Notes: generated by a model from the sequence alone, not told the origin. Positions 19,771 through 29,571 are shown, counted from the stretch's first letter. The stretch is DNA of 64,000 nucleotides from Streptomyces tirandamycinicus (GCF_003097515.1 NZ_CP029188.1:310001-374000), one strand, 5' to 3'. Numbers and translations: made by a program.

Positions 19771-21051
19771 ATGACCGGGATGAACGTGCTGAACAAGACG
19801 AACAAGACGAACAAGCCGAACGAGTCGACCGGGCAAAACGAACCCAACGAACCCAACGACCAGAACGAACCCAACGAACCCAACGAACCGAACGAGCTCA
19901 GCGAGAAGAACCGGGTGGACCGGATGAACCGGATGAAGGAGTTCGACGAAAGAGGCGGCGGGGGCGAGAGAGCCGCCCGGGCCGATGGGGACCTGGCCGA
20001 ACTGGACGTCGTGGTGGTGGGCGGCGGCGCCGCCGGACTGTCCGCCGCGCTCACCCTGGCCCGGGCCAGGAGGACCGTGCTGGTGATCGACTCCGGTGAG
20101 CCGCGCAACGCCCCCGCGTCCGGGGTCCACGGCCTGCTGGGCCGGGAGGGGGTACCGCCCGCAGAGCTGGTGCGGACGGGGCGGGAGGAGGTCGGCCGGT
20201 ACGGCGGGCTGATCGTGCCGGACACGGTGACGGGCACCCGCCGGGACGGCGACCGCATCGTCGTGGAGACCGCGGGCGGACGCAGCCACCGGGCACGGCA
20301 CCTGCTGGTGGCCTCCGGTCTCGTCGACGAGCTGCCCGCGGTTCCCGGCCTGCGCGAACGCTGGGGCCGCGATGTGCTGCACTGCCCGTACTGCCACGGC
20401 TGGGAGGTGCGGGACGAACCGGTCGGGGTGCTCGCGAGCGGCCCCAGGGCGGTGCACCAGGCGCTGCTGCTCCGGCAGTGGACGCCCGACGTGACCCTGT
20501 TCCTCCACACCGCGGACGATCCGGACGAGGAGCAGTGGGAGCAGCTCGCGGCGCGAGGCGTCGCCGTGGTCGACGGTGAGGTGACCGGTCTCGTGATCGA
20601 GGACGACCGGCTGTGCGGGGTGCGGCTGGCGTCGGGCCGGCGGGTGCCGCTGAAGGCGCTGGCCCTGACCCCGCGGTTCCTGGCACGTGGGGAGGTGCTG
20701 TCCGGGCTCGGCGTGACGGCCGTCGAACACCCCATGGGCGTGGGCCGGTACGTGGAGGCCGACGCGCGGGGAGCGACGGGAGTCCGGGGAGTGTGGGTGG
20801 CGGGCAATGTCGCCGACCTCATGGCGAGTGTCGCCGTGGCCGCTGCGTCCGGCACCCAGGCGGCCATGGCGATCAACGCGGAGCTCATGGCCGCGGACAC
20901 CGCGGCGGCGGTGTCCGCGCGCCGCTCGGCGGCCCGCGCCCCCCGGGTGTTCGCACCGGCCGCGGAGTCGGCGGTCGGCGAGCGGGTCCTCGGGGAACGC
21001 CGTCACGGCTTCGAGTCGCTGCTCGGCGGTGACCGGGGCGGGGCCGGGTGA
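19771..21051 (+). CDS. Thioredoxin-reductase-like FAD/NAD(P) oxidoreductase
   Basis: With the ATG at 19771 the protein has 426 residues; the enzyme core starts near residue 75 with VVVVGGGAAGLSAALTLARA, the FAD-binding fold. A redox-active CPYC is in DVLHCPYCHGWEV. The C-terminal GVWVAGNV segment matches the thioredoxin-reductase-like pyridine nucleotide-disulphide family. Such single-gene proteins in Streptomyces have no proven substrate; some act on dithiols of antibiotics such as holomycin or gliotoxin. Before the core is an Asn/Lys/Glu/Pro tract encoded by 9-bp repeats, absent from normal relatives. The true start could instead be a methionine after the repeats (19924 or 19933). No thioredoxin gene adjoins. 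Confidence 0.8.
   Translation: MTGMNVLNKTNKTNKPNESTGQNEPNEPNDQNEPNEPNEPNELSEKNRVDRMNRMKEFDERGGGGERAARADGDLAELDVVVVGGGAAGLSAALTLARARRTVLVIDSGEPRNAPASGVHGLLGREGVPPAELVRTGREEVGRYGGLIVPDTVTGTRRDGDRIVVETAGGRSHRARHLLVASGLVDELPAVPGLRERWGRDVLHCPYCHGWEVRDEPVGVLASGPRAVHQALLLRQWTPDVTLFLHTADDPDEEQWEQLAARGVAVVDGEVTGLVIEDDRLCGVRLASGRRVPLKALALTPRFLARGEVLSGLGVTAVEHPMGVGRYVEADARGATGVRGVWVAGNVADLMASVAVAAASGTQAAMAINAELMAADTAAAVSARRSAARAPRVFAPAAESAVGERVLGERRHGFESLLGGDRGGAG
19792..19899. repeat. 9-bp tandem repeat array in the flavoprotein 5' region
   Basis: Four units near AACAAGACG (19792-19827) are followed, after nine spacer bases, by seven units near AACGAACCC (19837-19899). If translated they give Asn-Lys-Thr and then Asn-Glu-Pro repeats. 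The AAC/GAA codon use is unlike the surrounding GC-rich sequence. Confidence 0.9.
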
Positions 21052-21089
21052 GACGTTCCGGCGGCCGCGGAGAAGCCCCCACACACCAC

Positions 21090-21118
21090 GCCCCGACGGG
21101 CCGGGAACGCGTCGGGGC
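21090..21118. terminator. Terminator hairpin between convergent genes
   Basis: GCCCCGACG and CGTCGGGGC form a perfect nine-bp stem with an eleven-base loop. It lies between the flavoprotein stop and the stop of the SpoIIE phosphatase gene. Confidence 0.75.
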
Positions 21119-21190
21119 CCGGCCCCTTGCCGCCGGCCGGGTGCGGGTCCGGCCGCCCCGGGGGCACCCGGCGCGCCGCGTCCCGGCCGG

Positions 21191-23731
21191 TCAGGAGGCC
21201 GCCAGAACCGGCCCCTCCGCACGGCCGGTCGCGGCGCCGATGCCGGGGCGGGAACGGGGAGGGGTCGGAAGGGCCTGCTCCGTCCAGATGGCCTTGCCGT
21301 CCCGGCTGTACCGCGTGCCCCAGCGCCGGACGAGCTGGGCGATGATGAACAGCCCGCGCCCGCCCTCGTCGTCGTCGGCGCTGTGCCGCAGATGGGGCGC
21401 GGTGTGGCCGCCGTCCGCGACCTCGCACACCAGGGTGCGGTCGTGGATGAGCCGCAGGTGCAGCGGCCCTTCGGCGTAGCGCACCGCGTTGGTGACGAGT
21501 TCGCTGGCGATCAGTTCGGTGGTGAAGACCAGTTCGTCGAGTCCCCAGTCGCGCAGCCGTTTCGCCACGAGCTCGCGGGCGCGGCCCGCGGCGACCGGCT
21601 CCAGGGGCAGGCTCCAGACGGCCACCCTGCGGTCGTCCAGCTCCCTGGTCCGCACCAGCAGCAGCGCGGTGTCGTCGTTGGTGGTGCCGTCGGGGAGCAG
21701 GGTGGAGACGGCCCGGTCGCACAGGTCCTCCAGCGAGTCCGCGCCCTCGGCGAGGACCCGTGCCAGGGTGTCCAGCCCCTTGTCGATGTCCCGGTCACGG
21801 GCCTCGACGAGACCGTCCGTGAAGAGCGCGAGCAGACTGCCGACGGGCAGGTCGATCTCCAGGCACTCGAAGGGCAGGCCGCCGAGCCCCAGCGGCGGCC
21901 CGGCCGGCAGGTCGGGGAAGCTGACGCGCCCACCCGGCTCGACCACCGCCGGGGGCAGATGCCCGGCGCGCGCCATGGTGCAGCGCCGCGACACCGGGTC
22001 GTAGACGGCGTACAGGCAGGTGGCTCCGGCCGCGACGTCGTCGTCGCCGGTGAGCGTGCCGAGGGCGTCGGCGCTGTCCTGGGCCGACTGTCCGACGAGG
22101 TCGTCGAGCCGTTTGAGGAGTTCGTCGGGCGGCAGGTCCAGGGGGGCGAGCGCCCGTACCGTCGTGCGCAGCCGGCCCATGGTGGCCGCCGCGTGCAGCC
22201 CGTGGCCCACCACGTCGCCGACGACCAGCCCGACCCGGGTACCGGAGAGCGGGATGACGTCGAACCAGTCGCCGCCGACCCCGCTGAGGTCGTCCGTGGG
22301 CAGATAGCGGTGGGCCAGTTCGACGGCCGAGTTCGACGGCAGGTGCTGGGGCAGCAGCTGCCGCTGGAGGGCCAGCGCGGACTCCCGCTCCCGGGTGTAG
22401 CGGCGGGCGTTGTCGACGGACACCGCGGCGCGGGCGACGAGTTCGTCCGCCACGGCGACCGCTCCATGGTCGAAGAAGCCGCGCAGGCCGTCGCGTACGA
22501 ACGTGGCGAGCCCCAGCACCCCGCCCCCGGCGCGCAGCGGCACGACCAGGGTGCCGTCCTCCAGCACGAGCCCGCCGGAGGCGAGGCTGCGGTGCTGGGG
22601 CGAGCCCTCGGCGTAGGTCACCGGCAGCGGACGGAGCCGTTCCCCGGCGGTGTTCCCGGCCGGCCCGGTTCCGTCCACGTGCCGGGTGCCCGGTCTCGCC
22701 GCGGCGTGGGAGGCGGCGTGGGAGGCAGCGCGGAGCAGATCCGTCGCCGCCGGCCCCGTGCCGCCCGGTACCTCGCCCGCCAGTACGGCCGGGGCCAGGT
22801 CCACGTCGACGCGGTCGGCGAACTCCGGCACGGCCACCGCGGCGAGTTCACCGGCGGTGACGAGCACGTCCAGCGTCGTGCCGACGGTGCGGCCCGCCTC
22901 GACCAGGAGACTCACCTGGCGCTGCGCCTCGTAGCGGTCGGAGATGTCGAAGGCGTCCTCGCACACCCCGAAGACGCGGCCGTCCGCGTCCTGCAGCCGG
23001 TAGTACGAGCAGGACCACACGTGCTCCCTGCCCGGGTCGCTGGGCTGCTCCGCGCGGAAGTGCAGATCGAGGAAGGGCTCGCCGGTCTCCAGCACCCGGC
23101 GCATGACGGCGTGGAGCGTCTCCGGGTATCCCGGGGTCACGAACCTGCCCCGGGGGTAGAGCTCCTGGGCCAGCTCGCCGCGGGTCTCGGCGAGCGGGCG
23201 CCCGATCTCCCGCTCCGAGGCGGCGTTGCACCAGACGAGACGGAAGCCGGTGTCGTAGATGGCGAATCCCAGGGGCGACTCGGTGGCCAGCCCCTGCAGC
23301 ATGGCGAGGCGGGACTCCCATTCCCGCAGCCGGTCCCGGTCGGCCGCCACGACGACGCGCTCCGCCCGCCCCGTCCCGGACAGCGGGCAGACCGCCACGA
23401 CGAGGTGCATCCGGTGGCCGTCCCGGTGGACGGCGGCGTGCACATGGTGCTCGGGGAAGAGCGGGACCAGGGCGCCGGGCGCGTCGGCGGCCCGGCCGGC
23501 TGCCGCCCGGGGGTCCGGTGCGGCGCCGGGCGCGGGAACCCCGCCGGGCGTCAGGAACGCGGCGACGGGACGTCCGATGATCTCGTCCGTCCGGTAGCCG
23601 AGGAGTTCCTGCGCCGCGGGGCTCCAGCCGATGACGGCGTCGTGCTCGTCGAGCACGAACGTGGCGGCGCTCGTGACGTCGAGCGGCCCGCGGAAGTCGG
23701 CGTCCTCGGTCGCCCTTCTCGCGTTGTCCAT
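21191..23731 (-). CDS. SpoIIE-type protein phosphatase with PAS, GAF-like and HATPase domains
   Basis: This 846-residue stress-signalling protein would dephosphorylate an anti-anti-sigma factor and, through its own kinase domain, rephosphorylate one. Domains in order: PAS 1 (about 20-65, [20 protein letters not shown]), PAS 2 ([20 protein letters not shown]), a GAF-like region, PP2C phosphatase ([14 protein letters not shown] and [10 protein letters not shown]), and a C-terminal RsbW-like HATPase ([26 protein letters not shown]). Fusions of this shape are numerous in Streptomyces. The ATG at 23731 has GAGGG just upstream, and the protein begins [15 protein letters not shown]. No STAS or sigma gene is adjacent. 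It is the intact counterpart of the broken gene at 14577-16522. Confidence 0.88.
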   Translation of the reverse strand: MDNARRATEDADFRGPLDVTSAATFVLDEHDAVIGWSPAAQELLGYRTDEIIGRPVAAFLTPGGVPAPGAAPDPRAAAGRAADAPGALVPLFPEHHVHAAVHRDGHRMHLVVAVCPLSGTGRAERVVVAADRDRLREWESRLAMLQGLATESPLGFAIYDTGFRLVWCNAASEREIGRPLAETRGELAQELYPRGRFVTPGYPETLHAVMRRVLETGEPFLDLHFRAEQPSDPGREHVWSCSYYRLQDADGRVFGVCEDAFDISDRYEAQRQVSLLVEAGRTVGTTLDVLVTAGELAAVAVPEFADRVDVDLAPAVLAGEVPGGTGPAATDLLRAASHAASHAAARPGTRHVDGTGPAGNTAGERLRPLPVTYAEGSPQHRSLASGGLVLEDGTLVVPLRAGGGVLGLATFVRDGLRGFFDHGAVAVADELVARAAVSVDNARRYTRERESALALQRQLLPQHLPSNSAVELAHRYLPTDDLSGVGGDWFDVIPLSGTRVGLVVGDVVGHGLHAAATMGRLRTTVRALAPLDLPPDELLKRLDDLVGQSAQDSADALGTLTGDDDVAAGATCLYAVYDPVSRRCTMARAGHLPPAVVEPGGRVSFPDLPAGPPLGLGGLPFECLEIDLPVGSLLALFTDGLVEARDRDIDKGLDTLARVLAEGADSLEDLCDRAVSTLLPDGTTNDDTALLLVRTRELDDRRVAVWSLPLEPVAAGRARELVAKRLRDWGLDELVFTTELIASELVTNAVRYAEGPLHLRLIHDRTLVCEVADGGHTAPHLRHSADDDEGGRGLFIIAQLVRRWGTRYSRDGKAIWTEQALPTPPRSRPGIGAATGRAEGPVLAAS

Positions 23732-23984
23732 GACGCCCTCACCGGCCGGCTTCGTCAGGTCCAGAATCCGCCTTGTGCTGACCCTGCGCAACCGATCGGA
23801 CCGGATGCGCGGCCGGCTCCTCCACGGGCCCGCACCGTGCATGCGAACAGGTGAGCGGGCAGGTGGAGGGGTGTCGGGCGGAGTGGTGGTGACGCGCCGC
23901 CGCGTTCCGCGCCCGGTGCGGACACGCGCCCGGCCGAAGGGGTCTGGTGTGAACCGCACGAGCGCGGATGACAGCATGGGCCCC

Positions 23985-24482
23985 ATGAGCAACGACGTTT
24001 TCTTCGACATCACCATCGACGACGAGCCCGCCGGGCGGATCGTCTTCACGCTGTTCGACGACGTGGTCCCCAAGACCGCGCGGAACTTCCGCGAGCTGGC
24101 CACCGGCGAGCACGGCTTCGGCTACGAGGGTTCCGGCTTCCACCGCGTCATCCCCGACTTCATGCTCCAGGGCGGTGACTTCACGGCCGGCAACGGCACG
24201 GGCGGCAAGAGCATCTACGGCGAGAAGTTCGCCGACGAGAACTTCCAGGTCAAGCACACCAAGCCCGGCCAGCTGTCCATGGCCAACGCGGGCCCGAACA
24301 CCAACGGCTCGCAGTTCTTCATCACGACCATCGTCACCGACTGGCTGGACAACAAGCACGTCGTGTTCGGCGAGGTCGTCGAGGGCATGGACGTCGTGAA
24401 GCGGATCGAGTCCCTGGGTTCGCGCAGCGGCGCCACCCAGGCGAAGATCAGCATCGCCAAGTCGGGCGTCGTCGGGGCCTGA
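23985..24482 (+). CDS. ppiA: Peptidyl-prolyl cis-trans isomerase, cyclophilin type
   Basis: This 165-residue cyclophilin speeds cis-trans isomerisation of X-Pro bonds in the cytoplasm. All core motifs are present: [15 protein letters not shown] with the catalytic Arg, the [20 protein letters not shown] block, and the [18 protein letters not shown] stretch. The length is that of the single-domain family, with no signal peptide. I chose the ATG at 23985 ([10 protein letters not shown]), where relatives begin; an ATG three codons earlier is possible, and neither has a strong ribosome site. It is divergent from the SpoIIE phosphatase gene, with about 250 bases between. Confidence 0.95.
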   Translation: MSNDVFFDITIDDEPAGRIVFTLFDDVVPKTARNFRELATGEHGFGYEGSGFHRVIPDFMLQGGDFTAGNGTGGKSIYGEKFADENFQVKHTKPGQLSMANAGPNTNGSQFFITTIVTDWLDNKHVVFGEVVEGMDVVKRIESLGSRSGATQAKISIAKSGVVGA

Positions 24483-25212
24483 CCCCGGCGGCTGCCGCCC
24501 CGGCCCCGGCGGAGGTCCGCGACCCACCGCGACCCACCGGGGCGGGGCGCGGCGGGCGGGCCTGTGCGGCGCTTGGGGACGCTCGCTCCACGGATCGCTG
24601 CTGCTGGCCATCCCACGACGGTAACGGCAGGCACTGACAGCCTGCCAGGGGTACCCGACCGATGCGGCAGTCCGCTCCGTACCTCAAGTGGGGCAGGGCT
24701 ACATCTCGACTTCGCGGCCGCTGATCTCGACGGCCGGGGCTCGGCGTACTTCCGGTTCGTCTCGGCGTGCCCGCTCGGCCTCCTCCATCTGCCGCACCTG
24801 CTCCCGGTCGGCCAGAATCTCCGCGGCCCGCCGGCGTGGGTGTCGGCGCTCGTGGTCGGGCTGATCGGGCCGCTGTTCCAGGGCGCGGCGAGCGGGCCGT
24901 GCGCGGCGGTGCGACCGCCCGGCGGCTCCATGGCCCTCGGCCGGTCGCACGGTCCTGCCTCGACGGCGGCGGTGGCGCGGCCGCCCACTCCGGCGACCGC
25001 GGCCCCGGCCGGCCGTCCGTCCGGGCACCGGCGTCCGGGCACCCTCTCAGGCGCCGGCACTCAGGCACCGGCACTCAGGCACCGACGTCCGGGCACCGTC
25101 CCTCAGGCGGAACGGCGCGGCGCCGCGGCCGGGCACCGGGCGCCGGGAGAGCGCCGGGCACCGGGAGACGCGACGCCGCGCGGCAGCGCAAGGGCGCGTT
25201 CCGGGACGACCG
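24483..25212. other. 730-bp gap with protein-like tail and 14-bp repeats
   Basis: No complete gene is supported. On the minus strand a frame ending at a TAG at 24699 reads as a charged helical tail (ILADREQVRQMEEAERARRD, then SGREVEM). This looks like real coding sequence without a clear start; it could be the end of a small unknown gene or a remnant. At 25056-25083 GGCACTCAGGCACC occurs twice in tandem, within a looser run of GGCACCG-rich copies from 25021 to 25097. The promoter of the cyclophilin gene lies on the other side, so this region serves only as 3' spacer for both neighbours. Confidence 0.4.
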
Positions 25213-26283
25213 TCAGCGCGCCATCTCCTCCTTGAGCGCGAGGACGAAGGCGTCCACGTCGTCCTCGGTCGTGTCGAACGAGCACATCCAGCGGACGTCT
25301 CCGGCGGCTTCGTCCCAGAAGTAGAAGCGGAAACGCTTCTGCAGCCGACGGCTCACCTCCTGCGGCAGCCGGGCGAAGACCGCGTTCGCCTGGACCGGAT
25401 AGAGGATCTCGACCCCGTGCACCGCCCGGACGCCCTCGGCGAGCCGCTGGGCCATGGCATTGGAGTGCCGGGCGTTGCGCAGCCACAGGTCTTTGGCGAG
25501 CAGCGCCTCCAGTTGCACGGAGACGAAGCGCATCTTCGAGGCGAGCTGCATCGACATCTTGCGCAGATGCTTCATATGGCTGACCGCGTCGGGGTTGAGC
25601 ACGACGACCGCCTCGCCGAACAGCATGCCGTTCTTGGTCCCGCCGTAGGAGACGACGTCCACGCCGACGGCGTTGGTGAACGCCCGCATCGGCACGTCCA
25701 GCGACGCCGCCGCGTTGGCTATCCGCGCCCCGTCGAGATGGACCTTCATCCCGAGACCGTGGGCGTGGTCGACGATCGCGCGGACCTCGTCCACCGTGTA
25801 GACCGTGCCCAGCTCGGTGTTCTGGGTGATCGAGACGACCTGCGGCATGGCGCGGTGCTCGTCCTCCCAGCCCCACGCCTGCCGGTCGATCAGCTCGGGG
25901 GTGAGCTTGCCGTCCGGGGTCGGCACGGTCAGCAGCTTCAGCCCGCCCATCCGCTCCGGAGCGCCGCCCTCGTCCACGTTGATGTGGGCGGTCTCGGCGC
26001 AGACGACCGCGCCCCACCGGTCGGTGAGGGCCTGCAGGGCGGTGACGTTGGCGCCGGTGCCGTTGAAGACGGGGAACGCCTCGGCGCCGGAGCCGAAGTG
26101 GCTGTGCATGATCCGCTGGAGGTGGTCCGTGTACGCGTCCTCGCCGTAGGCGACCTGGTGGCCGCCGTTGGCCAGGGCGAGGGCGGCCAGCACCTCCGGG
26201 TGCGCGCCCGCGTAGTTGTCGCTGGCGAAGCCCCGTACTCCGGGGTCGTGGTGCCGTCGGGCGTCGGTCCTCGTCGGGCTCAC
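25213..26283 (-). CDS. ltaE: Low-specificity L-threonine aldolase
   Basis: This 356-residue PLP enzyme cleaves L-threonine (and allo-threonine) to glycine and acetaldehyde. Family marks: FASDNYAGAHPEVLAAL at the start, the glycine-rich SHFGSGAEAFPVFNGTGAN, KVHLDGARIANAA with the PLP-contacting Asp, and VVSYGGTKNGML with the Schiff-base lysine. The GTG at 26283 overlaps the preceding stop by four bases (GTGA), so it is translationally coupled to the SDR gene. Upstream in-frame codons lie inside that gene. It is the third gene of an operon with DUF6421 and the SDR. Confidence 0.93.
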   Translation of the reverse strand: MSPTRTDARRHHDPGVRGFASDNYAGAHPEVLAALALANGGHQVAYGEDAYTDHLQRIMHSHFGSGAEAFPVFNGTGANVTALQALTDRWGAVVCAETAHINVDEGGAPERMGGLKLLTVPTPDGKLTPELIDRQAWGWEDEHRAMPQVVSITQNTELGTVYTVDEVRAIVDHAHGLGMKVHLDGARIANAAASLDVPMRAFTNAVGVDVVSYGGTKNGMLFGEAVVVLNPDAVSHMKHLRKMSMQLASKMRFVSVQLEALLAKDLWLRNARHSNAMAQRLAEGVRAVHGVEILYPVQANAVFARLPQEVSRRLQKRFRFYFWDEAAGDVRWMCSFDTTEDDVDAFVLALKEEMAR

Positions 26284-27035
26284 GGCTCGGGGGTCAGCCA
26301 CAGGCGCTGTCCATTCACTTCCGGGGCGGGCCGGTCCCAGACTCCGGCAATGGCCTCGGCCAGTTCCTTGACGTCCGTGAAGCCCGCGAACTTGGCGTTC
26401 GGGCGCTCGGCGCGCATCGCGTCGTGCACGAGCGCCTTGATGATCAGGATGGCGGCAGCGGCGCGCGGTCCGTCCTCGCCCCCGGCCTTCCTGAACGAGT
26501 CCGCGAGCGCCAGGGTCCAGGCCTCCGCCGCAGCCTTGGCGGCGGCGTAGGCGGCGTTGCCCTCGGTGGGCTTCGCCGCCCCGGACTGGCTGACCAGCAC
26601 GAAGCGGCCCTTGTCGCTGCGCTTGAGCGCCTCGTGGAACGCCAGCGAGGTGTTCTGGACCGTGCGGATCAGCAGCTTCTCGAGCAGCTGCCAGTCGCTC
26701 AGGTCCGTCTCGCCGAAGGTGGCGCAGCCGCGCCAGCCGCCGACCAGGTGGACCAGGCCGTCGACGCGGCCGAACTCCTTCTCGGTCTGGGCGGCCCACT
26801 CGCGGGTGGCGGTCGGGTCGAGCAGGTCGACGGTGTCGCCGGTGACGGTCGCCCCGCCGTGTGCGTACCGCGCCTCGTCGACCGCCTGGGCGAGCCGTTC
26901 GGTGTCCGCGTCCGACGCCACGACGATCGCGCCCGCCTCGGCGAGGCGGAGCAGGGCGGCGCGGCCCGCCGGACCGGCCGCTCCGGCAACCGCGATCACC
27001 GCACCGTCGAGGGCTCCGTTGCCGTTCACATTCAT
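26280..27035 (-). CDS. SDR family NAD(P)-dependent oxidoreductase
   Basis: This 251-residue short-chain dehydrogenase has a degenerate nucleotide motif (VIAVAGAAGPAGRAALLRL) in place of TGxxxGxG. Ser and Tyr-x-x-x-Lys are found in VSQSGAAKPTEGNAAYAAAKAA, so the catalytic Ser/Tyr/Lys triad is intact. I chose the ATG at 27035 (MNVNGNGALD), preceded by GGAGGAG; an earlier ATG would overlap the upstream gene. It lies 26 bases after DUF6421 and overlaps the threonine aldolase, so all three are co-transcribed. The substrate is unknown; a role in handling small aldehydes or ketones next to the aldolase is only a guess. Confidence 0.85.
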   Translation of the reverse strand: MNVNGNGALDGAVIAVAGAAGPAGRAALLRLAEAGAIVVASDADTERLAQAVDEARYAHGGATVTGDTVDLLDPTATREWAAQTEKEFGRVDGLVHLVGGWRGCATFGETDLSDWQLLEKLLIRTVQNTSLAFHEALKRSDKGRFVLVSQSGAAKPTEGNAAYAAAKAAAEAWTLALADSFRKAGGEDGPRAAAAILIIKALVHDAMRAERPNAKFAGFTDVKELAEAIAGVWDRPAPEVNGQRLWLTPEP

Positions 27036-27061
27036 CGTGCTGGTCTCCTCCGTACGAGAGC

Positions 27062-28456
27062 TCACGCGGCGACTCGCTCGGCGGACCGGGCCGTGATGCC
27101 CTGGGTGGAGGCGATCACGCCCTTCAGCTTCTTGGAGAGCGCCTCAAAGAACATGCTGAGCGGAAACTCGTCGGGAAGCACGTCGTCCACGAGCTTGCGC
27201 GGCGGCTGGCTCAGGTCCAGGGCGTCGGGGCCCTTCGCCCAGCGCGAGCCCGGGTGCGGGGCGAGGTAGGTGGAGACCAGTTCGTAGGCCTTGAACCAGT
27301 GGACGAGCTTCGGGCGGTCGATGCCGTCGCGGTACAGCTTCTCGATCTCGGCGCAGAGCTGGTTGGTGACCTGCGGCGCCCGCTCCCAGTCGATCCTCAG
27401 CGTGTTGTCCGTCCACCGCAGGACGTCGTGCCGGTGGAGGTAGGCGAAGAGCAGCTGGCCGCCGAGGCCGTCGTAGTTGCGCACCCGGTCGCCGGTGACG
27501 GGGAAGCGGAACATCCGGTCGAACAGCACCGCGTACTGGACGTCACGGCCGTGCGTGTTGCCCTCGGCCTCCAGCTTCACGGCCTCCTTGAAGGCGGTGA
27601 GGTCGCAGCGCAGCTCCTCCAGGCCGTACATCCAGAACGGCTGGCGCTGCTTGATCATGAAGGGGTCGAACGGCAGGTCGCCGTGGCTGTGGGTGCGGTC
27701 GTGGATCATGTCCCACAGGACGAAGGCCTGCTCGCAGCGCTCCTGGTCGTGGACCATGGAGGCCACGTCCTCGGGGAGGTCGATGGAGAGGATCTCCACC
27801 GCGGCCTCGGTCACCCGGCGGAAGCGGGCGGCCTCCCGGTCGCAGAAGATGCCGCCCCAGCTGAACCGCTCGGGGGCCTCGCGCACGGCTATGGTCTCGG
27901 GGAACAGCACGGCCGAGTTGGTGTCGTAGCCGGCGGTGAAGTCCTCGAAGGTGATCCCGCAGAACAGCGGGTTGTCGTAGCGGGTCGCCTCGAGCTCGGC
28001 CAGCCAGTCGGGCCAGACCATGCGCAGCACCACGGCCTCGAGGTTGCGGTCCGGGTTGCCGTTCTGCGTGTACATGGGGAAGACCACCAGGTGCCGGCGG
28101 CCGTCCACGCGGTCGGCGGCGGGCTGGAAGGCCAGCAGCGAGTCGAGGAAGTCCGGCACGCCGAAGCCGCTGTCGGCCCATTTGCGCAGATCGGCGACGA
28201 GCGCGCGGTGGTACGCGGCGTCGTGCGGGAGCAGCGGGGAGAGTTCCTCCACGGCGGCGGTCACCCGCTCGATCGCGTACTCGGCGGCGGCGGGCACCGG
28301 GGCGTCCTCGGCGTCGAAGTCGATGGAGCCGTCCTTGGACTGCCAGGGCCTGATCTCCCCGACGGCGTCCTTGAGCGTCTGCCACGCAGGATGCCCGACC
28401 ACCGCCGTGGCCGTCGCCGCGTCCGTCGCAGCGGTCTGCACAAGAGTTTCCGTCAT
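27062..28456 (-). CDS. DUF6421 family protein
   Basis: This 464-residue protein is typical of actinobacterial DUF6421, which is regularly found upstream of an SDR and threonine aldolase, as here. It is soluble, with no signal peptide. The conserved core contains MIHDRTHSHGDLPFDPFMIK, where three His and two Asp could bind a metal; this metal site is my inference. GGAAG lies a few bases before the ATG at 28456. It is first in the operon and has a conspicuous inverted repeat in its promoter. Function is unknown. Confidence 0.85.
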   Translation of the reverse strand: MTETLVQTAATDAATATAVVGHPAWQTLKDAVGEIRPWQSKDGSIDFDAEDAPVPAAAEYAIERVTAAVEELSPLLPHDAAYHRALVADLRKWADSGFGVPDFLDSLLAFQPAADRVDGRRHLVVFPMYTQNGNPDRNLEAVVLRMVWPDWLAELEATRYDNPLFCGITFEDFTAGYDTNSAVLFPETIAVREAPERFSWGGIFCDREAARFRRVTEAAVEILSIDLPEDVASMVHDQERCEQAFVLWDMIHDRTHSHGDLPFDPFMIKQRQPFWMYGLEELRCDLTAFKEAVKLEAEGNTHGRDVQYAVLFDRMFRFPVTGDRVRNYDGLGGQLLFAYLHRHDVLRWTDNTLRIDWERAPQVTNQLCAEIEKLYRDGIDRPKLVHWFKAYELVSTYLAPHPGSRWAKGPDALDLSQPPRKLVDDVLPDEFPLSMFFEALSKKLKGVIASTQGITARSAERVAA

Positions 28457-28470
28457 GTCACTTCCTCCAC

Positions 28471-28529
28471 GGGAGAACCTCGCGTCAAGACACCGTATCT
28501 ATGCCCGGTTCTCCCGTACAAGGGGAACC
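28471..28529 (-). promoter_or_regulatory. Inverted repeat in the DUF6421 promoter
   Basis: ACGGGAGAACC (28471-28481) and GGTTCTCCCGT (28507-28517) are perfect 11-bp complements 25 bases apart. A third half-site, AGGGGAACC, follows at 28521-28529. They lie 15-73 bases before the start codon. The layout fits two or three operator half-sites, or a stem in the 5' leader of the operon. Confidence 0.6.
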
Positions 28530-28887
28530 TTGGGAAATTATCCTGCCCTACCCCCATGGTCACCGCAGATTTTTCTGTGACCTAGGCCATACGGGACGAT
28601 GGCTGCGGTGAGCCGTGCGGGGACACCCCTGGAACGGGAGACGTCCCGGAGGGCGTCCCGGGTGCCGTCAAGACCCGGAGGACTCGCCCACGCCCGGGTG
28701 AGCCCGTCACGGGTCGCGGCGCCGGAAGACCGCGTTCCCCCAAGCTCCGGACCTCATGCACGACCGGGTGCGGCCGTGGCGGAGACCACTAGGCTGCGGC
28801 CGTGCCGCGCGGCGGCGGCAGCCACCGCGCGGGAGCCGCGAAACAAGAACGGCCCGAGCCCGACACATCGACGGAAGCGAGAAGATC
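28530..28887. other. Spacer between divergent promoters
   Basis: This separates the DUF6421 operon (minus) from the phosphodiesterase gene (plus). An AT-richer patch at 28530-28585 probably belongs to the DUF6421 promoter. The rest is GC-rich with short imperfect dyads. No gene is seen. Confidence 0.4.
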
Positions 28888-29571
28888 TTGAGTTTCCTCA
28901 CCATCGGTCATCGCGGGGTCATGGGTGTCGAACCGGAGAACACCCTGCGTTCCTTCGTCCGGGCGGAGCGGGCGGGGATGGACGCGATCGAACTGGATCT
29001 CCATCTCAGCAAGGACGGCGCACTGGTCGTCATGCACGACGCCGATGTGGACCGCACGACCGACGGCACCGGGCCGATCGCCGAGAAGACCCTCGCGGAG
29101 CTGCGGGAGCTGGACGCCGGTCAGGGCGAGCGCATCCCGGTGTTCGAGGAGGTGCTGGACGCGGTGGGCCTGCCGCTCCAGGTCGAGATCAAGGACGCGG
29201 CCGTGGCACGGGTGCTCGCGGATGTGATGGTCAAGCGCGATCTGGTCGACCGGATCGAGGTCACGTCGTTCCAGGACGACGCGGTCAGGGAGATCACCGC
29301 GCTGGTACCCGGAGTCCGCACGGCCCTCATCGCCAGCCGCTGGGGCAGCGACATCGTGGAGCGCGCCCAGGCCGTCGGCGCTCCCGCGCTGGCGCTGAAC
29401 ATCCGCCGGCTGACCCTGGAGACGGTGGAGCACGCCCATGACGAGGGGCTCAGAGTGATCGGGTGGGTCGTCAACACCCAGGACCACCTCCGGCTGGTGC
29501 GCGCCCTCGAACTGGACGGTGCGACCACCGACTTCCCCGAGATCCGGCGCACCGGCCGCTTCACCGCCTGA
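28888..29571 (+). CDS. Glycerophosphodiester phosphodiesterase
   Basis: This 227-residue enzyme hydrolyses deacylated phospholipids to glycerol 3-phosphate and an alcohol. The GDPD signature is complete: TIGHRGVMGVEPENTLRSF with the catalytic His-Arg and Glu, then IELDLHLSKDGALVVMHD with the metal-binding Glu/Asp and the second catalytic His. The C-terminal VIGWVVNTQDH is also typical. The start is a TTG at 28888, read as MSFLTIGHRG, with weak purine-rich sequence before it. Upstream ATGs exist but have no homology-like sequence. No signal peptide is present, so it is probably cytoplasmic. Confidence 0.92.
   Translation: MSFLTIGHRGVMGVEPENTLRSFVRAERAGMDAIELDLHLSKDGALVVMHDADVDRTTDGTGPIAEKTLAELRELDAGQGERIPVFEEVLDAVGLPLQVEIKDAAVARVLADVMVKRDLVDRIEVTSFQDDAVREITALVPGVRTALIASRWGSDIVERAQAVGAPALALNIRRLTLETVEHAHDEGLRVIGWVVNTQDHLRLVRALELDGATTDFPEIRRTGRFTA

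Noticed and set aside
24215..25074. Long minus-strand frames overlapping the cyclophilin gene and the gap after it
   Set aside because: They run antisense through the well-conserved cyclophilin and have Arg/Pro-rich translations; only the tail ending at 24699 has some protein character.
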